From an uncultured Eubacteriales bacterium (GTDB lineage: Bacteria > Bacillota > Clostridia > Lachnospirales > Anaerotignaceae), in assembly GCA_902406135.1 (NCBI GenBank), contig CABPCX010000129.1, positions 1 through 5,763 on the forward strand: a stretch of 5,763 nt of DNA. Reading direction: 5' to 3'. This document shows, one piece after another, positions 1 through 5,763 of the stretch. The notes beneath the pieces were generated by a model. The model worked only from the letters and a program-made list of their open reading frames with translations, was not told the DNA's origin and ran no database searches. The position numbers were made by a program, and so were the translations under genes. Numbering within the stretch: position 1 is the first letter of the stretch; every line of letters starts with the position of its first letter.

Positions 1-832
1 TGAGGGAAATATCTCAGCGGCTGCAAAAAAACTTCATATATCCCAGCCGCCCTTAAGCAGCCAGATACATAATCTTGAAGATGAACTTGGATGCGTATTA
101 TTTGAAAGGGGCGCAAGGAAGATACAGCTTACGGAAGCCGGTGATATACTTTACAGAAGGGCATCAGCGCTCATAAGTATGACTGATACTATAAAAAGAG
201 AAATAAAGGACTACAGCAGTGGAATGAAAGGCGTTTTGAGACTGGGAGTAGTTTCATCGGTTGGAAATATCGCTCTGGATACATGGCTTAAACCTTTCCA
301 TGATAAATACCCAGGGGTACAGTATGAGCTTTGCGAGGCAAATACCTATGATACGGTTGATATGTTGAGGTCAAATCTGCTGGATATGGCCTTTGTCAGA
401 ACACCCTTTAATTATGACAGTATGGATATAATACCTGTTAAAAAAGAAAAGATGTATGCTGTAGGAAGCAGGGAATTTTTCGAGAATACGGAAGGTATGG
501 CATCCATAGAATACATCGGGAAAAAGCCTCTTATAGTATATAAAAGATGGGTAAAGATATTTTTAGAGATTTTTGAGGATAAAGGTATCAGCCCTCATAT
601 AGTATGTTTGAATGAAGATGCCAGGACAACTGCATTCTGGGCTGAAAAGGGTATGGGAATAGGCATAATCCCCAAATCTGCCCTCGGAATGCTTAGAAAT
701 GAAGAAATGGTTACCCTTGAGATAGACGATGAGCGTATGTCATCCGAAATATATCTTACGGCCCATAAAAATGCTTACCGCTCTTCAATAGCGTCGAAGT
801 TCTGGGAATTTGTAAAAACGAACATAAATTAG
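1..832 (+). CDS. LysR-family transcriptional regulator, 5' end cut by window edge
   Basis: A DNA-binding transcription factor of the LysR type. The reading frame is open from base 2, so the gene begins before the window; an internal ATG at 179 is not the start. The first 59 visible residues are the back half of the N-terminal winged helix-turn-helix: NISAAAKKLHISQPPLSSQI is the recognition-helix signature, followed by LEDELG, LFER and the LTEAG wing. By comparison with the family about 15-20 N-terminal residues are missing. A linker helix follows, and from about visible residue 77 (VLRLGVVSS) to the stop lies the periplasmic-binding-protein-like effector domain, with the usual GMGIGIIPKSA segment near its end. 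The total of about 290 residues is normal for the family. The ligand cannot be read from sequence. LysR genes often control a divergent neighbour, which here would lie outside the window; the downstream lipoprotein and malY-like genes are the alternative target. Family call is certain, target unknown. Confidence 0.95.
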   Translation, partial: EGNISAAAKKLHISQPPLSSQIHNLEDELGCVLFERGARKIQLTEAGDILYRRASALISMTDTIKREIKDYSSGMKGVLRLGVVSSVGNIALDTWLKPFHDKYPGVQYELCEANTYDTVDMLRSNLLDMAFVRTPFNYDSMDIIPVKKEKMYAVGSREFFENTEGMASIEYIGKKPLIVYKRWVKIFLEIFEDKGISPHIVCLNEDARTTAFWAEKGMGIGIIPKSALGMLRNEEMVTLEIDDERMSSEIYLTAHKNAYRSSIASKFWEFVKTNIN

Positions 833-857
833 ACGGATATTTTTAAGATTAATGTCA

Positions 858-886
858 TTTATATACAGTTATATATAAGTTAAAAT
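858..886 (+). promoter_or_regulatory. possible sigma-A promoter for the lipoprotein/malY-like pair
   Basis: TTTATA at 858-863 (4 of 6 to TTGACA) is separated by 17 bases from TAAAAT at 881-886 (5 of 6 to TATAAT), placing transcription start about 40 bases before the lipoprotein ATG. The spacer between the LysR stop and this gene (833-932) is extremely AT-rich, so matches of this quality arise easily by chance. No rho-independent terminator is visible after the LysR gene, so readthrough from it is also possible. Confidence 0.3.
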
Positions 887-932
887 ATAAGCGAACAAAA
901 CAAATATATAACTATATAAAGGAGATGACTTT

Positions 933-1625
933 ATGAAAAAATTTGTACCTTTAGCTTTATCAATTTTACTTTTAGCAGGATGTACTGCGAAGACACAAAC
1001 CGGCGACGGAGCAGGAAGTGAAAATACACAGCAGGCCGATAGCAGTAAAACAGCTTTTGAAGAGGCAGTAAGTGCGGATATGAGTACGGAGCAGCCGCCC
1101 GAATTTTTATCCGATGAAAATAAGGAACTTTTTGAAAAGGCCGAGTATATTTATTTTAACACTAATATTTCAACGGGCTTTAATTTTACAGCAAGTGAAG
1201 AAAATAAGACAACTGATTTTGAGGGCAGTGAAGAAAGAGGAGCCGCATTCAAGACAGATTATGACTACTCTGATTTTAAGGATTATTTAAAATCAACATT
1301 TACCGGAGATGCCCTTAATGAAATACAGTTATCGGCTGATTCCGCATATCTTAAGACGAGCGATGGAAAATTATGCTGGATAGACGCTGCAAGGGGAACA
1401 AATATATCCTATAAGGACAAACAGTTTGAGCTTGTAAGCGAGAGTGATGACAAGATAGAGTTTAAGGCAATTGCCAATTACTCATGGGAAGCAGTATATG
1501 ATACTGAGGAAAAATTTAAGCAGTCAGGTATAGAAGGCGACTATAACTGGAGCGAGGAATATAAATTTGAGCTTATAAAAACAGATAAAGGCTGGAGAGT
1601 AAGCCACTTTGAAGGCTGGAAATAA
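933..1625 (+). CDS. Putative secreted lipoprotein, function uncertain (possibly IseA-like)
   Basis: A 230-residue protein that should be exported by Sec and anchored to the outer face of the membrane. The signal peptide is clear: MKK, a hydrophobic stretch at residues 5-15, and the lipobox LAGC with the lipidated cysteine at residue 17. Residues 18-60 form a polar, low-complexity linker rich in S, T, D, E, Q and G, which fits a tether. The mature domain, about residues 65-230, is acidic and rich in aromatic residues. It includes a YSDFKDYLKSTFTGDAL segment, then LKTSDGKLCWIDAARGTNISY, an FELVSESDDKIEFKAIANY strand pair, and a C-terminal ELIKTDKGWRVSHFEGW. That arrangement (a helix 'DYLK..FT', then 'DGKLY...RGxxI.Y', then 'K.GWR') recalls IseA-type inhibitors of D,L-endopeptidases and other small NTF2-like/cystatin-like extracellular domains; this is from memory and tentative. 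GGAG at 920-923 precedes the ATG. The malY-like gene begins 35 bases after its stop, suggesting one transcript. Confidence 0.85.
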   Translation: MKKFVPLALSILLLAGCTAKTQTGDGAGSENTQQADSSKTAFEEAVSADMSTEQPPEFLSDENKELFEKAEYIYFNTNISTGFNFTASEENKTTDFEGSEERGAAFKTDYDYSDFKDYLKSTFTGDALNEIQLSADSAYLKTSDGKLCWIDAARGTNISYKDKQFELVSESDDKIEFKAIANYSWEAVYDTEEKFKQSGIEGDYNWSEEYKFELIKTDKGWRVSHFEGWK

Positions 1626-1660
1626 TTCAAGAAACATAAGAGATACCACCGGAGGGAAAT

Positions 1661-2839
1661 ATGAAATACGATTTTGACGAAATAGTTGACAGAAAAAATA
1701 CATTAAGCTGCAAATGGGACTTAGCGGATGACGGAATACTTCCCATGTGGGTAGCGGATATGGACTTCAGGACAGCAAAACCTATTGTTGACGCACTGGT
1801 AAACAGAGCACAGAGCGGTGTATTTGGATATTCAGTTTACACTGATGATGTATATGAAGCCATAACAGGCTGGTTTAAAAGACGCCACAACTGGGAAATA
1901 GAAAAAGAATGGATACAGTTTAGTCCCGGAATAGTGCCTGCGCTTCACGCATTTACCAGAATATTCGTTAAAAGCGGAGAAAAAATACTTATGAATTCTC
2001 CTGTATATTATCCGTTTTTTAAATCAGCCGAAAGAAACGGCATTGAAGCGGTAAACAGCGTGCTTTTAAATAAAAACGGAAGATATGAGATAGATTTTGA
2101 GGATTTTGAAAAGAAGGCGGCAGACCCGCTTGTAAAAATGTTTTATCTCTGCAGTCCCCAAAATCCGGGAGGAAGGCTCTGGAGCAGGGGAGAACTTGAA
2201 AAAATAGGCAGGATATGTCTTGAAAACAATGTTTTAGTCATAGCCGATGAAATACACTGTGACCTTGTATATCCCGGCAAAAAAAATATTTCCTTTGGTA
2301 CTCTCAGTGATGATATCGTTGATAACAGTATTATATGTACGGCGCCCACAAAAACCTTTAATTTGGCTGGGCTTCAGATATCATCCGTAATAATAAAGAA
2401 TCCTGAGCTTAGAAAAATGTATGCTGATTATATGACAGCATCGGGCTTTGACTACGGAGAAGCAGGAACATTTGGGCTTGAAGCCATAAGGGCTGCATAC
2501 AAATACGGAGACGAGTGGCTTGACAGTCTTATGGAATATATAAACGGAAATCTTGAATTCCTCCTGAATTATGTAAAGGAAAATATTCCTAAAGCCAAGG
2601 TAATGGTGCCTGACGCCACATATCTTGTATGGATAGACTTCAGTGATTATAAAATAGACAGCAGGACACTGCACAAAACGTTAAAGTATGAAGGCAAAAT
2701 ATGGCTTGATGAAGGCTATCTTTTTGGAAAAGCCGGAGAGGGCTTTGAGCGTATAAATATTGCCTGCCCTAGAAAAATTTTAGAGGAAGGCCTTAAACGT
2801 ATCAAAGACTGCATAAATAAAATGGATTCTCAGAGATAA
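1661..2839 (+). CDS. MalY/PatB-family PLP-dependent C-S lyase / aminotransferase
   Basis: A cytoplasmic fold-type I PLP enzyme of 392 residues, the usual length for MalY and PatB. Family members mostly cleave the C-S bond of cystathionine or cysteine conjugates, giving pyruvate, ammonia and a thiol; some act as aminotransferases. Visible markers are the MalY-type N-terminal WVADMDF (30-36), GYSVY (56-60), FSPGIVPAL (87-95), NSPVYYPF (112-119), CSPQNPGGR (164-172, with the cofactor-contacting Asn168), ADEIHCDL (195-202, Asp196 pairs with the pyridine nitrogen), APTKTFNLAGLQ (228-239, Lys231 being the Schiff-base lysine), YLVWIDFS (321-328) and the C-terminal NIACPR (366-371, Arg371 binding the substrate carboxylate). 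All catalytic residues are intact. GGAGGG at 1651-1656 is well placed for the ATG. It follows the lipoprotein gene by 35 bases and is followed by a terminator. The family is firm; beta-lyase versus transaminase activity cannot be decided from sequence, so no symbol is given. Confidence 0.95.
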   Translation: MKYDFDEIVDRKNTLSCKWDLADDGILPMWVADMDFRTAKPIVDALVNRAQSGVFGYSVYTDDVYEAITGWFKRRHNWEIEKEWIQFSPGIVPALHAFTRIFVKSGEKILMNSPVYYPFFKSAERNGIEAVNSVLLNKNGRYEIDFEDFEKKAADPLVKMFYLCSPQNPGGRLWSRGELEKIGRICLENNVLVIADEIHCDLVYPGKKNISFGTLSDDIVDNSIICTAPTKTFNLAGLQISSVIIKNPELRKMYADYMTASGFDYGEAGTFGLEAIRAAYKYGDEWLDSLMEYINGNLEFLLNYVKENIPKAKVMVPDATYLVWIDFSDYKIDSRTLHKTLKYEGKIWLDEGYLFGKAGEGFERINIACPRKILEEGLKRIKDCINKMDSQR

Positions 2840-2851
2840 TAAAATTATCAG

Positions 2852-2884
2852 AAAAAAAGGGTCTGCCCAAAGGGGCAGGCCCTT
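2852..2884. terminator. Bidirectional rho-independent terminator between convergent genes
   Basis: A 10-bp stem, GGGTCTGCCC at 2859-2868 pairing with GGGCAGGCCC at 2873-2882, contains one T-G wobble and closes a four-base loop (AAAG). Two further A-T pairs extend it outward. Seven A residues at 2852-2858 become a clean U-tract on the minus strand, so it is a canonical terminator for the AraC-type gene. On the plus strand the hairpin is followed by the weaker TTAAATTATGTTTTATTTTT, enough to serve the malY-like gene too. Confidence 0.9.
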
Positions 2885-2894
2885 AAATTATGTT

Positions 2895-3740
2895 TTATTT
2901 TTCCTTTATAGGAACCCATACTTCAAATACAGCTTCACTGGGATTTGGAGTTAAATATAATTCAATGTCGGGCCCTTCGTCATATTCATATCCCGATGAA
3001 GGAAACCACTCGGTAAAAATTCTTTTTTCAAGTTCCTGTATGGCCTTAGGGCAGGGACCGCTCCCGGCAAATACTGCCCAGGTATGTGCAGGTATGATAT
3101 ATTCCTCAAAGTTTTCAATGGATTTGTCCGAAACAGCCGCAATAAAATATTTCCAGTCATTATCTTTCTGGCATACACTGACGCCTAAGATGCCCTTTAA
3201 ATCTGGACTCATAACGGTACAGAGTTTATCTATAGTACCGTCAACGGCAGCTTTACCCCAAAAGATGGGAATTTCTGCAAAGTTTTTTTCGATATTTTTG
3301 TCCATGGGGACTGTTTTTCCAATGATTCTGAAAGATTCCTTCTTTTCGATTTTAAAATTCATTTCATCTGCTCCTTTAATCGTTATTTTGAAGGTGATTG
3401 GAGGATAGGATTTCAGAGCCGTGCCCTTTGATTTTGCCATAGACGGAGCGATGCCATGGATGCTTTTAAATGCCCGGTTGAATGCCGTAGGAGACGAATA
3501 ACCGTATTTTAAAGCGGTATCGATTATTTTTTCTCCGTTTATGAGGTCAATGGCAGCCAGAGACATTTTTCTTCTGCGGATATATTCCGAGAGGGGTATG
3601 CCCGATACATAAGAAAACATTCTCTGAAAATGATATAAAGAACAGCAGGCTTTTTCGGCAGCCGTATCAAGGTCAATGCCGTCATATATATTTTCTTCGA
3701 TATATTTTACCGCATCATTCAGTCTGTCAATCCACTCCAT
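2895..3740 (-). CDS. AraC-family regulator with C-terminal GyrI/BmrR-like effector domain
   Basis: A 281-residue transcription factor. Residues 1-105 hold the two helix-turn-helix motifs of the AraC/XylS family: LDTAAEKACCSLYHFQRMFS (24-43), SEYIRRRKMSLAA (51-63) and the second motif IIDTALKYGYSSPTAFNRAF (72-91) followed by HGIAPS. Residues about 125-281 form a GyrI-like (SOUL/BmrR C-terminal) domain that in relatives binds hydrophobic or cationic drugs; its C-terminal signature is PDIELYL (257-263, with a Glu at 260 in the usual ligand-site position) and FEVWVPI (272-278). Rob-type and Bacillus/Clostridium AraC-GyrI proteins share this order. The frame stays open to an ATG at 3803, but I place the start at 3740: it has GGAG nine bases upstream, matches the family's N-terminus (MEWIDRLNDAVKYIEENI), and the candidate promoter would start transcription downstream of 3803. 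No efflux or resistance gene is adjacent, so the target is unknown; autoregulation is plausible. Confidence 0.95.
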   Translation of the reverse strand: MEWIDRLNDAVKYIEENIYDGIDLDTAAEKACCSLYHFQRMFSYVSGIPLSEYIRRRKMSLAAIDLINGEKIIDTALKYGYSSPTAFNRAFKSIHGIAPSMAKSKGTALKSYPPITFKITIKGADEMNFKIEKKESFRIIGKTVPMDKNIEKNFAEIPIFWGKAAVDGTIDKLCTVMSPDLKGILGVSVCQKDNDWKYFIAAVSDKSIENFEEYIIPAHTWAVFAGSGPCPKAIQELEKRIFTEWFPSSGYEYDEGPDIELYLTPNPSEAVFEVWVPIKEK

Positions 3741-3805
3741 AAAATCAACTCCACGCTTAAAGTATAGATGAATGTAATTTATTAATCCTCTCTTTTTATG
3801 CACAT

Positions 3806-3833
3806 ATTAAATAGGTTTTATATATTTTATCAA
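3806..3833 (-). promoter_or_regulatory. Putative sigma-A promoter of the AraC-GyrI regulator gene
   Basis: Read on the minus strand, TTGATA (3833-3828; 5 of 6 to TTGACA) is followed after 16 bases by TTTAAT (3811-3806; 5 of 6 to TATAAT). Transcription would begin near 3799 and give a leader of about 60 bases before the ATG at 3740. The surrounding DNA is AT-rich, which lowers the weight of the match, but both hexamers and the spacing are good. Confidence 0.5.
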
Positions 3834-3864
3834 ATTAAAAATCCACGGTCAAAATTTTTATATC

Positions 3865-3893
3865 GTATAATCGAAGCTTTAATGCACATACTT
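3865..3893 (+). promoter_or_regulatory. Putative sigma-G promoter of the spoVA operon
   Basis: GTATA at 3865-3869 fits the sigma-G -35 consensus (G-H-A-T-R) completely. After 17 bases CATACTT at 3887-3893 fits the -10 consensus (C-A-T-n-h-T-A) in all but the last position. In Bacillus subtilis spoVA is transcribed in the forespore by sigma-G, so the position just upstream of spoVAA is what the family predicts. The start would fall near 3900, giving a very short leader that begins at the ribosome binding site. A TATAAT at 3866-3871 overlaps the -35 element but has no good partner for sigma-A. Confidence 0.55.
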
Positions 3894-3910
3894 TTCTTAA
3901 CGGAGGTGAT

Positions 3911-4540
3911 ATGGTGGAAATATTTATTAAACCGTCACAAAAGATATCACTTACTGAAAGAAAGGCTGTTATTTTAAGTGATATTGCCGAGGTATGCTGT
4001 GTTCCTGAGAATGAAAAAAATAAAAATATCGGAAACCTGGTTTTACTTGAGATAGATAAGAATAAGGACGGGCAGTATCTTGTTTCGGCTATCGATATTG
4101 TAAAAAAGGTATCAAAGGCATATCCGGATGCTGATATACAGTACATCGGTGAAACGGAAACGCTAATAGAGTATTTTGCCAGACCTAAAAATGAGAATAA
4201 AATTTTAGAAAAAATAAAAATAATATTTGTATGTACCGTGCTTTTTGGCGGGGCAATGACAGCTATAATGAGTTTTCACTCAGATGCTCAGATGCCTGCG
4301 GTATTTCAAAATATGTACAGGATATTTTTTGGATTCGAGGCATCAAAACCATACATCATATATATACCATACAGTATAGGCCTTGCCGCGGGCATAATAA
4401 TATTCTTCAACCACTTTGGAATGAAAAAGATTTCCAGAGACCCTACTCCCATTGAAGTTGAAATGACTACTTATGCAAAGGAATCCGCCGACAGTATAAT
4501 AGACAGGCTTGGCAAGGAGAAAAACAATGGAAATAATTAA
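3911..4540 (+). CDS. spoVAA: Stage V sporulation protein AA
   Basis: First product of the spoVA operon, a forespore inner-membrane protein required in Bacillus for moving dipicolinic acid into the spore. The 209 residues match the usual length (about 205). Residues 1-92 are the soluble N-terminal domain (SpoVAA_N type), followed by two membrane helices at about 101-121 and 148-168. Conserved blocks shared with the Bacillus protein are IMSFHSD (119-125), PYSIGL (153-158), FFNHF (165-169) and DPTPIEVEM (177-185). The start is slightly ambiguous: GGAGG at 3902-3906 lies only 4 bases before the ATG at 3911 but 7 bases before an in-frame GTG at 3914, so the protein may begin one codon later. The 3' end overlaps spoVAB by 14 bases, indicating translational coupling. 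A sigma-G-like promoter lies directly upstream. Confidence 0.96.
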   Translation: MVEIFIKPSQKISLTERKAVILSDIAEVCCVPENEKNKNIGNLVLLEIDKNKDGQYLVSAIDIVKKVSKAYPDADIQYIGETETLIEYFARPKNENKILEKIKIIFVCTVLFGGAMTAIMSFHSDAQMPAVFQNMYRIFFGFEASKPYIIYIPYSIGLAAGIIIFFNHFGMKKISRDPTPIEVEMTTYAKESADSIIDRLGKEKNNGNN

Positions 4541-4961
4541 ATATATTGTCCTTATATTGTTTGGAATAGGGTCAGGAGTTGTTGTTTCGGGAGGCGTATT
4601 TACGCTTATAGCCACAGTCGGAATAATCCCCAGAATGGCAGAAAAAACAAAAACACTGGATAAGATAATGCTGTATGAAGAAGCTATAATATTCGGAGGA
4701 ATTGCCGGGACCCTTACCCTGTATATAAATTTTTACATTCCCTTAGGTGCGGTTGTCGCGGCAATATTCAGTCTGTGCATAGGGGTATTTTTTGGCGAGC
4801 TGGCAGTGTCCATAGCCGAAGTGCTGAATGTTTTTCCGATATTTATGAAACGTCTCAAGCTTAAAGGGTGCATAAGTGCCATAGTTATGTCTTTTGCACT
4901 GGGTAAAGCACTGGGGTCGCTTATGTATTTTTTGATAAAAGGATTTTATTCATTGATGTAG
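4527..4961 (+). CDS. spoVAB: Stage V sporulation protein AB
   Basis: A 144-residue integral membrane protein, close to the Bacillus SpoVAB length of about 141, acting with the other SpoVA proteins in the forespore/spore inner membrane in Ca-DPA movement. Four hydrophobic segments are visible at roughly 5-30, 52-69, 72-95 and 115-138. Blocks conserved with SpoVAB are GIIPRMAEKTKT (32-43), YEEAIIFGGIAG (50-61) and above all ELAVSIAEVLNVFPIFMKR (91-109). I chose the ATG at 4527 because AAGGAG sits at 4514-4519, seven bases upstream; a TTG at 4509 in the same frame would place that ribosome binding site inside the gene and add a charged, unconserved MARRKT. The gene starts inside the end of spoVAA. 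Its stop codon TAG overlaps the first base of the spoVAC ribosome binding site. Confidence 0.95.
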   Translation: MEIIKYIVLILFGIGSGVVVSGGVFTLIATVGIIPRMAEKTKTLDKIMLYEEAIIFGGIAGTLTLYINFYIPLGAVVAAIFSLCIGVFFGELAVSIAEVLNVFPIFMKRLKLKGCISAIVMSFALGKALGSLMYFLIKGFYSLM

Positions 4962-4970
4962 GAGGATTTT

Positions 4971-5432
4971 ATGGATTCAAAAGAAGAATACAGACGCCGT
5001 AAGGAGTACGGCGAAATGGTCAAAAAAGCCTCTCCTAAAAGTCCGATATTATCTGACTGTATTAAGGCTTTTTTATCGGGAGGATTTATATGTACGATAG
5101 GGCAGATGCTTAGAAATTATTTTATGTCAAAGGGACTGTCTGCTGACGAAACAGGCTTAGCCGTATCACTTATATTTATAGCAGCAGCCGTACTGCTTAC
5201 TGGCTTTGGCTTATTTGGAAAAATAGGAAAAGTATGCGGGGCGGGAACCGTTGTGCCCATTACGGGCTTTGCAAACTCCATGGCTTCTCCGGCCATTGAA
5301 TTCAAAAAAGAGGGCTGGATATTCGGACTTGGAGCAAAAATGTTTCAGGTGGCCGGACCTGTCATAGTATATGGCACAATAACGTCTATCGGTGTTGGAA
5401 TAGTATATTATATAGCCGGATTGGTGAGATGA
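4971..5432 (+). CDS. spoVAC: Stage V sporulation protein AC (membrane channel component)
   Basis: A 153-residue membrane protein of the spore inner membrane. In Bacillus subtilis SpoVAC behaves as a mechanosensitive channel and is thought to be part of the route for Ca-DPA. A polar N-terminal tail (1-25) with the typical KSP..S.C.KAFL lead-in is followed by hydrophobic segments at about 31-49, 64-82 and 127-149. The family hallmark GAGTVVPITGFANSM at 90-104 is nearly identical to the Bacillus version, followed by EFKKEGWIFGLGAKMF (110-125). GGAGG at 4961-4965 precedes the ATG by five bases and touches the spoVAB stop. The stop codon overlaps the possible first ATG of spoVAD (ATGA). With spoVAD and spoVAE it is the core that even reduced clostridial spoVA operons keep. 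Confidence 0.97.
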   Translation: MDSKEEYRRRKEYGEMVKKASPKSPILSDCIKAFLSGGFICTIGQMLRNYFMSKGLSADETGLAVSLIFIAAAVLLTGFGLFGKIGKVCGAGTVVPITGFANSMASPAIEFKKEGWIFGLGAKMFQVAGPVIVYGTITSIGVGIVYYIAGLVR

Positions 5433-5763
5433 ATATGGATAAAAATAAGAGAATAGGAAGACATACCGTAAAACTGGAAAGTGAAGTTTATATAACCGCC
5501 GCATCTTCGACGGCAGGAAGAAAAGAAGGAGAGGGTCCATTAAAAGGGCTTTTTGATATGGTCCTTGAGGACGATATGTATGGCGAAATGTCCTGGGAAA
5601 TGGCGGAAAGCAAACTTGTGAGGGAGACATTTATAAGGGTGGCCAATAAGGACGGAAAGACTGCCAAGGACATCGACTTGTGCCTTTTGGGTGACCTGCT
5701 TAATCAGGTAAGTGCGTCAACCTTTGGTGTCAGGGACTTAAATATACCATACCTTGGCGTATA
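5429..5763 (+). CDS. spoVAD: Stage V sporulation protein AD, 3' end cut by window edge
   Basis: The N-terminal 111 residues of a protein normally about 335-340 long. SpoVAD has a thiolase-like fold without known catalysis, sits on the outer face of the spore inner membrane, and binds dipicolinic acid directly. Visible matches to the family are VYITAASSTAGRKEGEGPL (20-38), LFD (41-43), SWEMAESKL (55-63), DIDLCLLGDLLNQ (81-93) and the start of the IPYLGV strand leading to the FGACST-type segment, which is outside the window. Two in-frame starts compete: the ATG at 5429 overlaps the spoVAC stop as ATGA, while the ATG at 5435 has GGTGAG (5423-5428) at better spacing. Either way it is translationally coupled to spoVAC. 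The rest of the operon (a spoVAE gene would be expected) is not in view. Confidence 0.96.
   Translation, partial: MNMDKNKRIGRHTVKLESEVYITAASSTAGRKEGEGPLKGLFDMVLEDDMYGEMSWEMAESKLVRETFIRVANKDGKTAKDIDLCLLGDLLNQVSASTFGVRDLNIPYLGV

Noticed and set aside
2143..2674. Minus-strand open frames inside the malY-like gene
   Set aside because: Shadow frames: the plus-strand gene carries every catalytic motif of its family, and the antisense translations resemble nothing.
2890..3408. A 172-codon plus-strand open frame
   Set aside because: It lies antisense to the well-supported AraC-GyrI gene, starts in the terminator region without a ribosome binding site, and its translation is S/F/P-rich with no family resemblance.
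3741..3803. A 21-residue N-terminal extension of the AraC-GyrI gene to an ATG at 3803
   Set aside because: No ribosome binding site precedes it, the extra residues do not fit the family, and the candidate promoter would start transcription downstream of it.
3866..3871. TATAAT as a sigma-A -10 for spoVAA
   Set aside because: No acceptable TTGACA-like element lies 16-18 bases upstream; the sigma-G reading of the same region is better and fits the operon's known control.
3741..3910. Possible riboswitch, small RNA or mobile-element remnant in the 170-base divergent spacer
   Set aside because: Apart from the two candidate promoters I see only AT-rich sequence, with no convincing stem-loops, terminal repeats or target duplication.
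4509..4526. A TTG start for spoVAB adding six residues
   Set aside because: The AAGGAG at 4514-4519 serves the ATG at 4527, where the conserved hydrophobic N-terminus begins.
5211..5673. Minus-strand open frames across spoVAC and spoVAD
   Set aside because: They are antisense to two clear sporulation genes, have no ribosome binding sites and no recognisable domains.

Overview
The window looks like a chromosomal segment of a spore-forming member of the Bacillota, most likely a Clostridia (possibly Lachnospiraceae). The reasons are a spoVA sporulation operon, strong GGAGG-type ribosome binding sites, AT-rich spacers, moderate-to-low GC, and a typical Gram-positive lipoprotein. The family-level guess is inference; the spore-former call is well supported.

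Left part (1-2839, all on +): a LysR-type regulator whose 5' end lies outside the window, then a 230-residue lipoprotein of uncertain function (possibly IseA-like), then a MalY/PatB-type PLP enzyme (C-S lyase / aminotransferase class I-II fold). The lipoprotein and malY-like genes are 35 bases apart and are probably co-transcribed. They end at a strong hairpin at 2859-2882.

Middle (2895-3740, on -): an AraC-family regulator with a C-terminal GyrI/BmrR-like small-molecule binding domain. It converges on the malY-like gene and shares the hairpin, which has its better T-tract in the minus direction. Its promoter region (3741-3910) is shared divergently with the sporulation operon.

Right part (3911-5763, on +): spoVAA, spoVAB, spoVAC and the 5' part of spoVAD, packed with overlapping or near-touching ends. 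The products are forespore inner-membrane (and spore surface-of-membrane) proteins that move dipicolinic acid (Ca-DPA) into the developing spore and release it in germination. A promoter resembling the sigma-G consensus sits immediately upstream of spoVAA. The spoIIA/sigF genes that precede spoVA in Bacillus are absent from the 3.9 kb upstream here.

I see no mobile element, CRISPR array, tRNA or rRNA. All spacers are under 200 bases. I found nothing that amounts to a new system; the most useful leads are the sigma-G-like promoter, the unidentified lipoprotein paired with the C-S lyase-like enzyme, and the spoVA operon standing apart from spoIIA.
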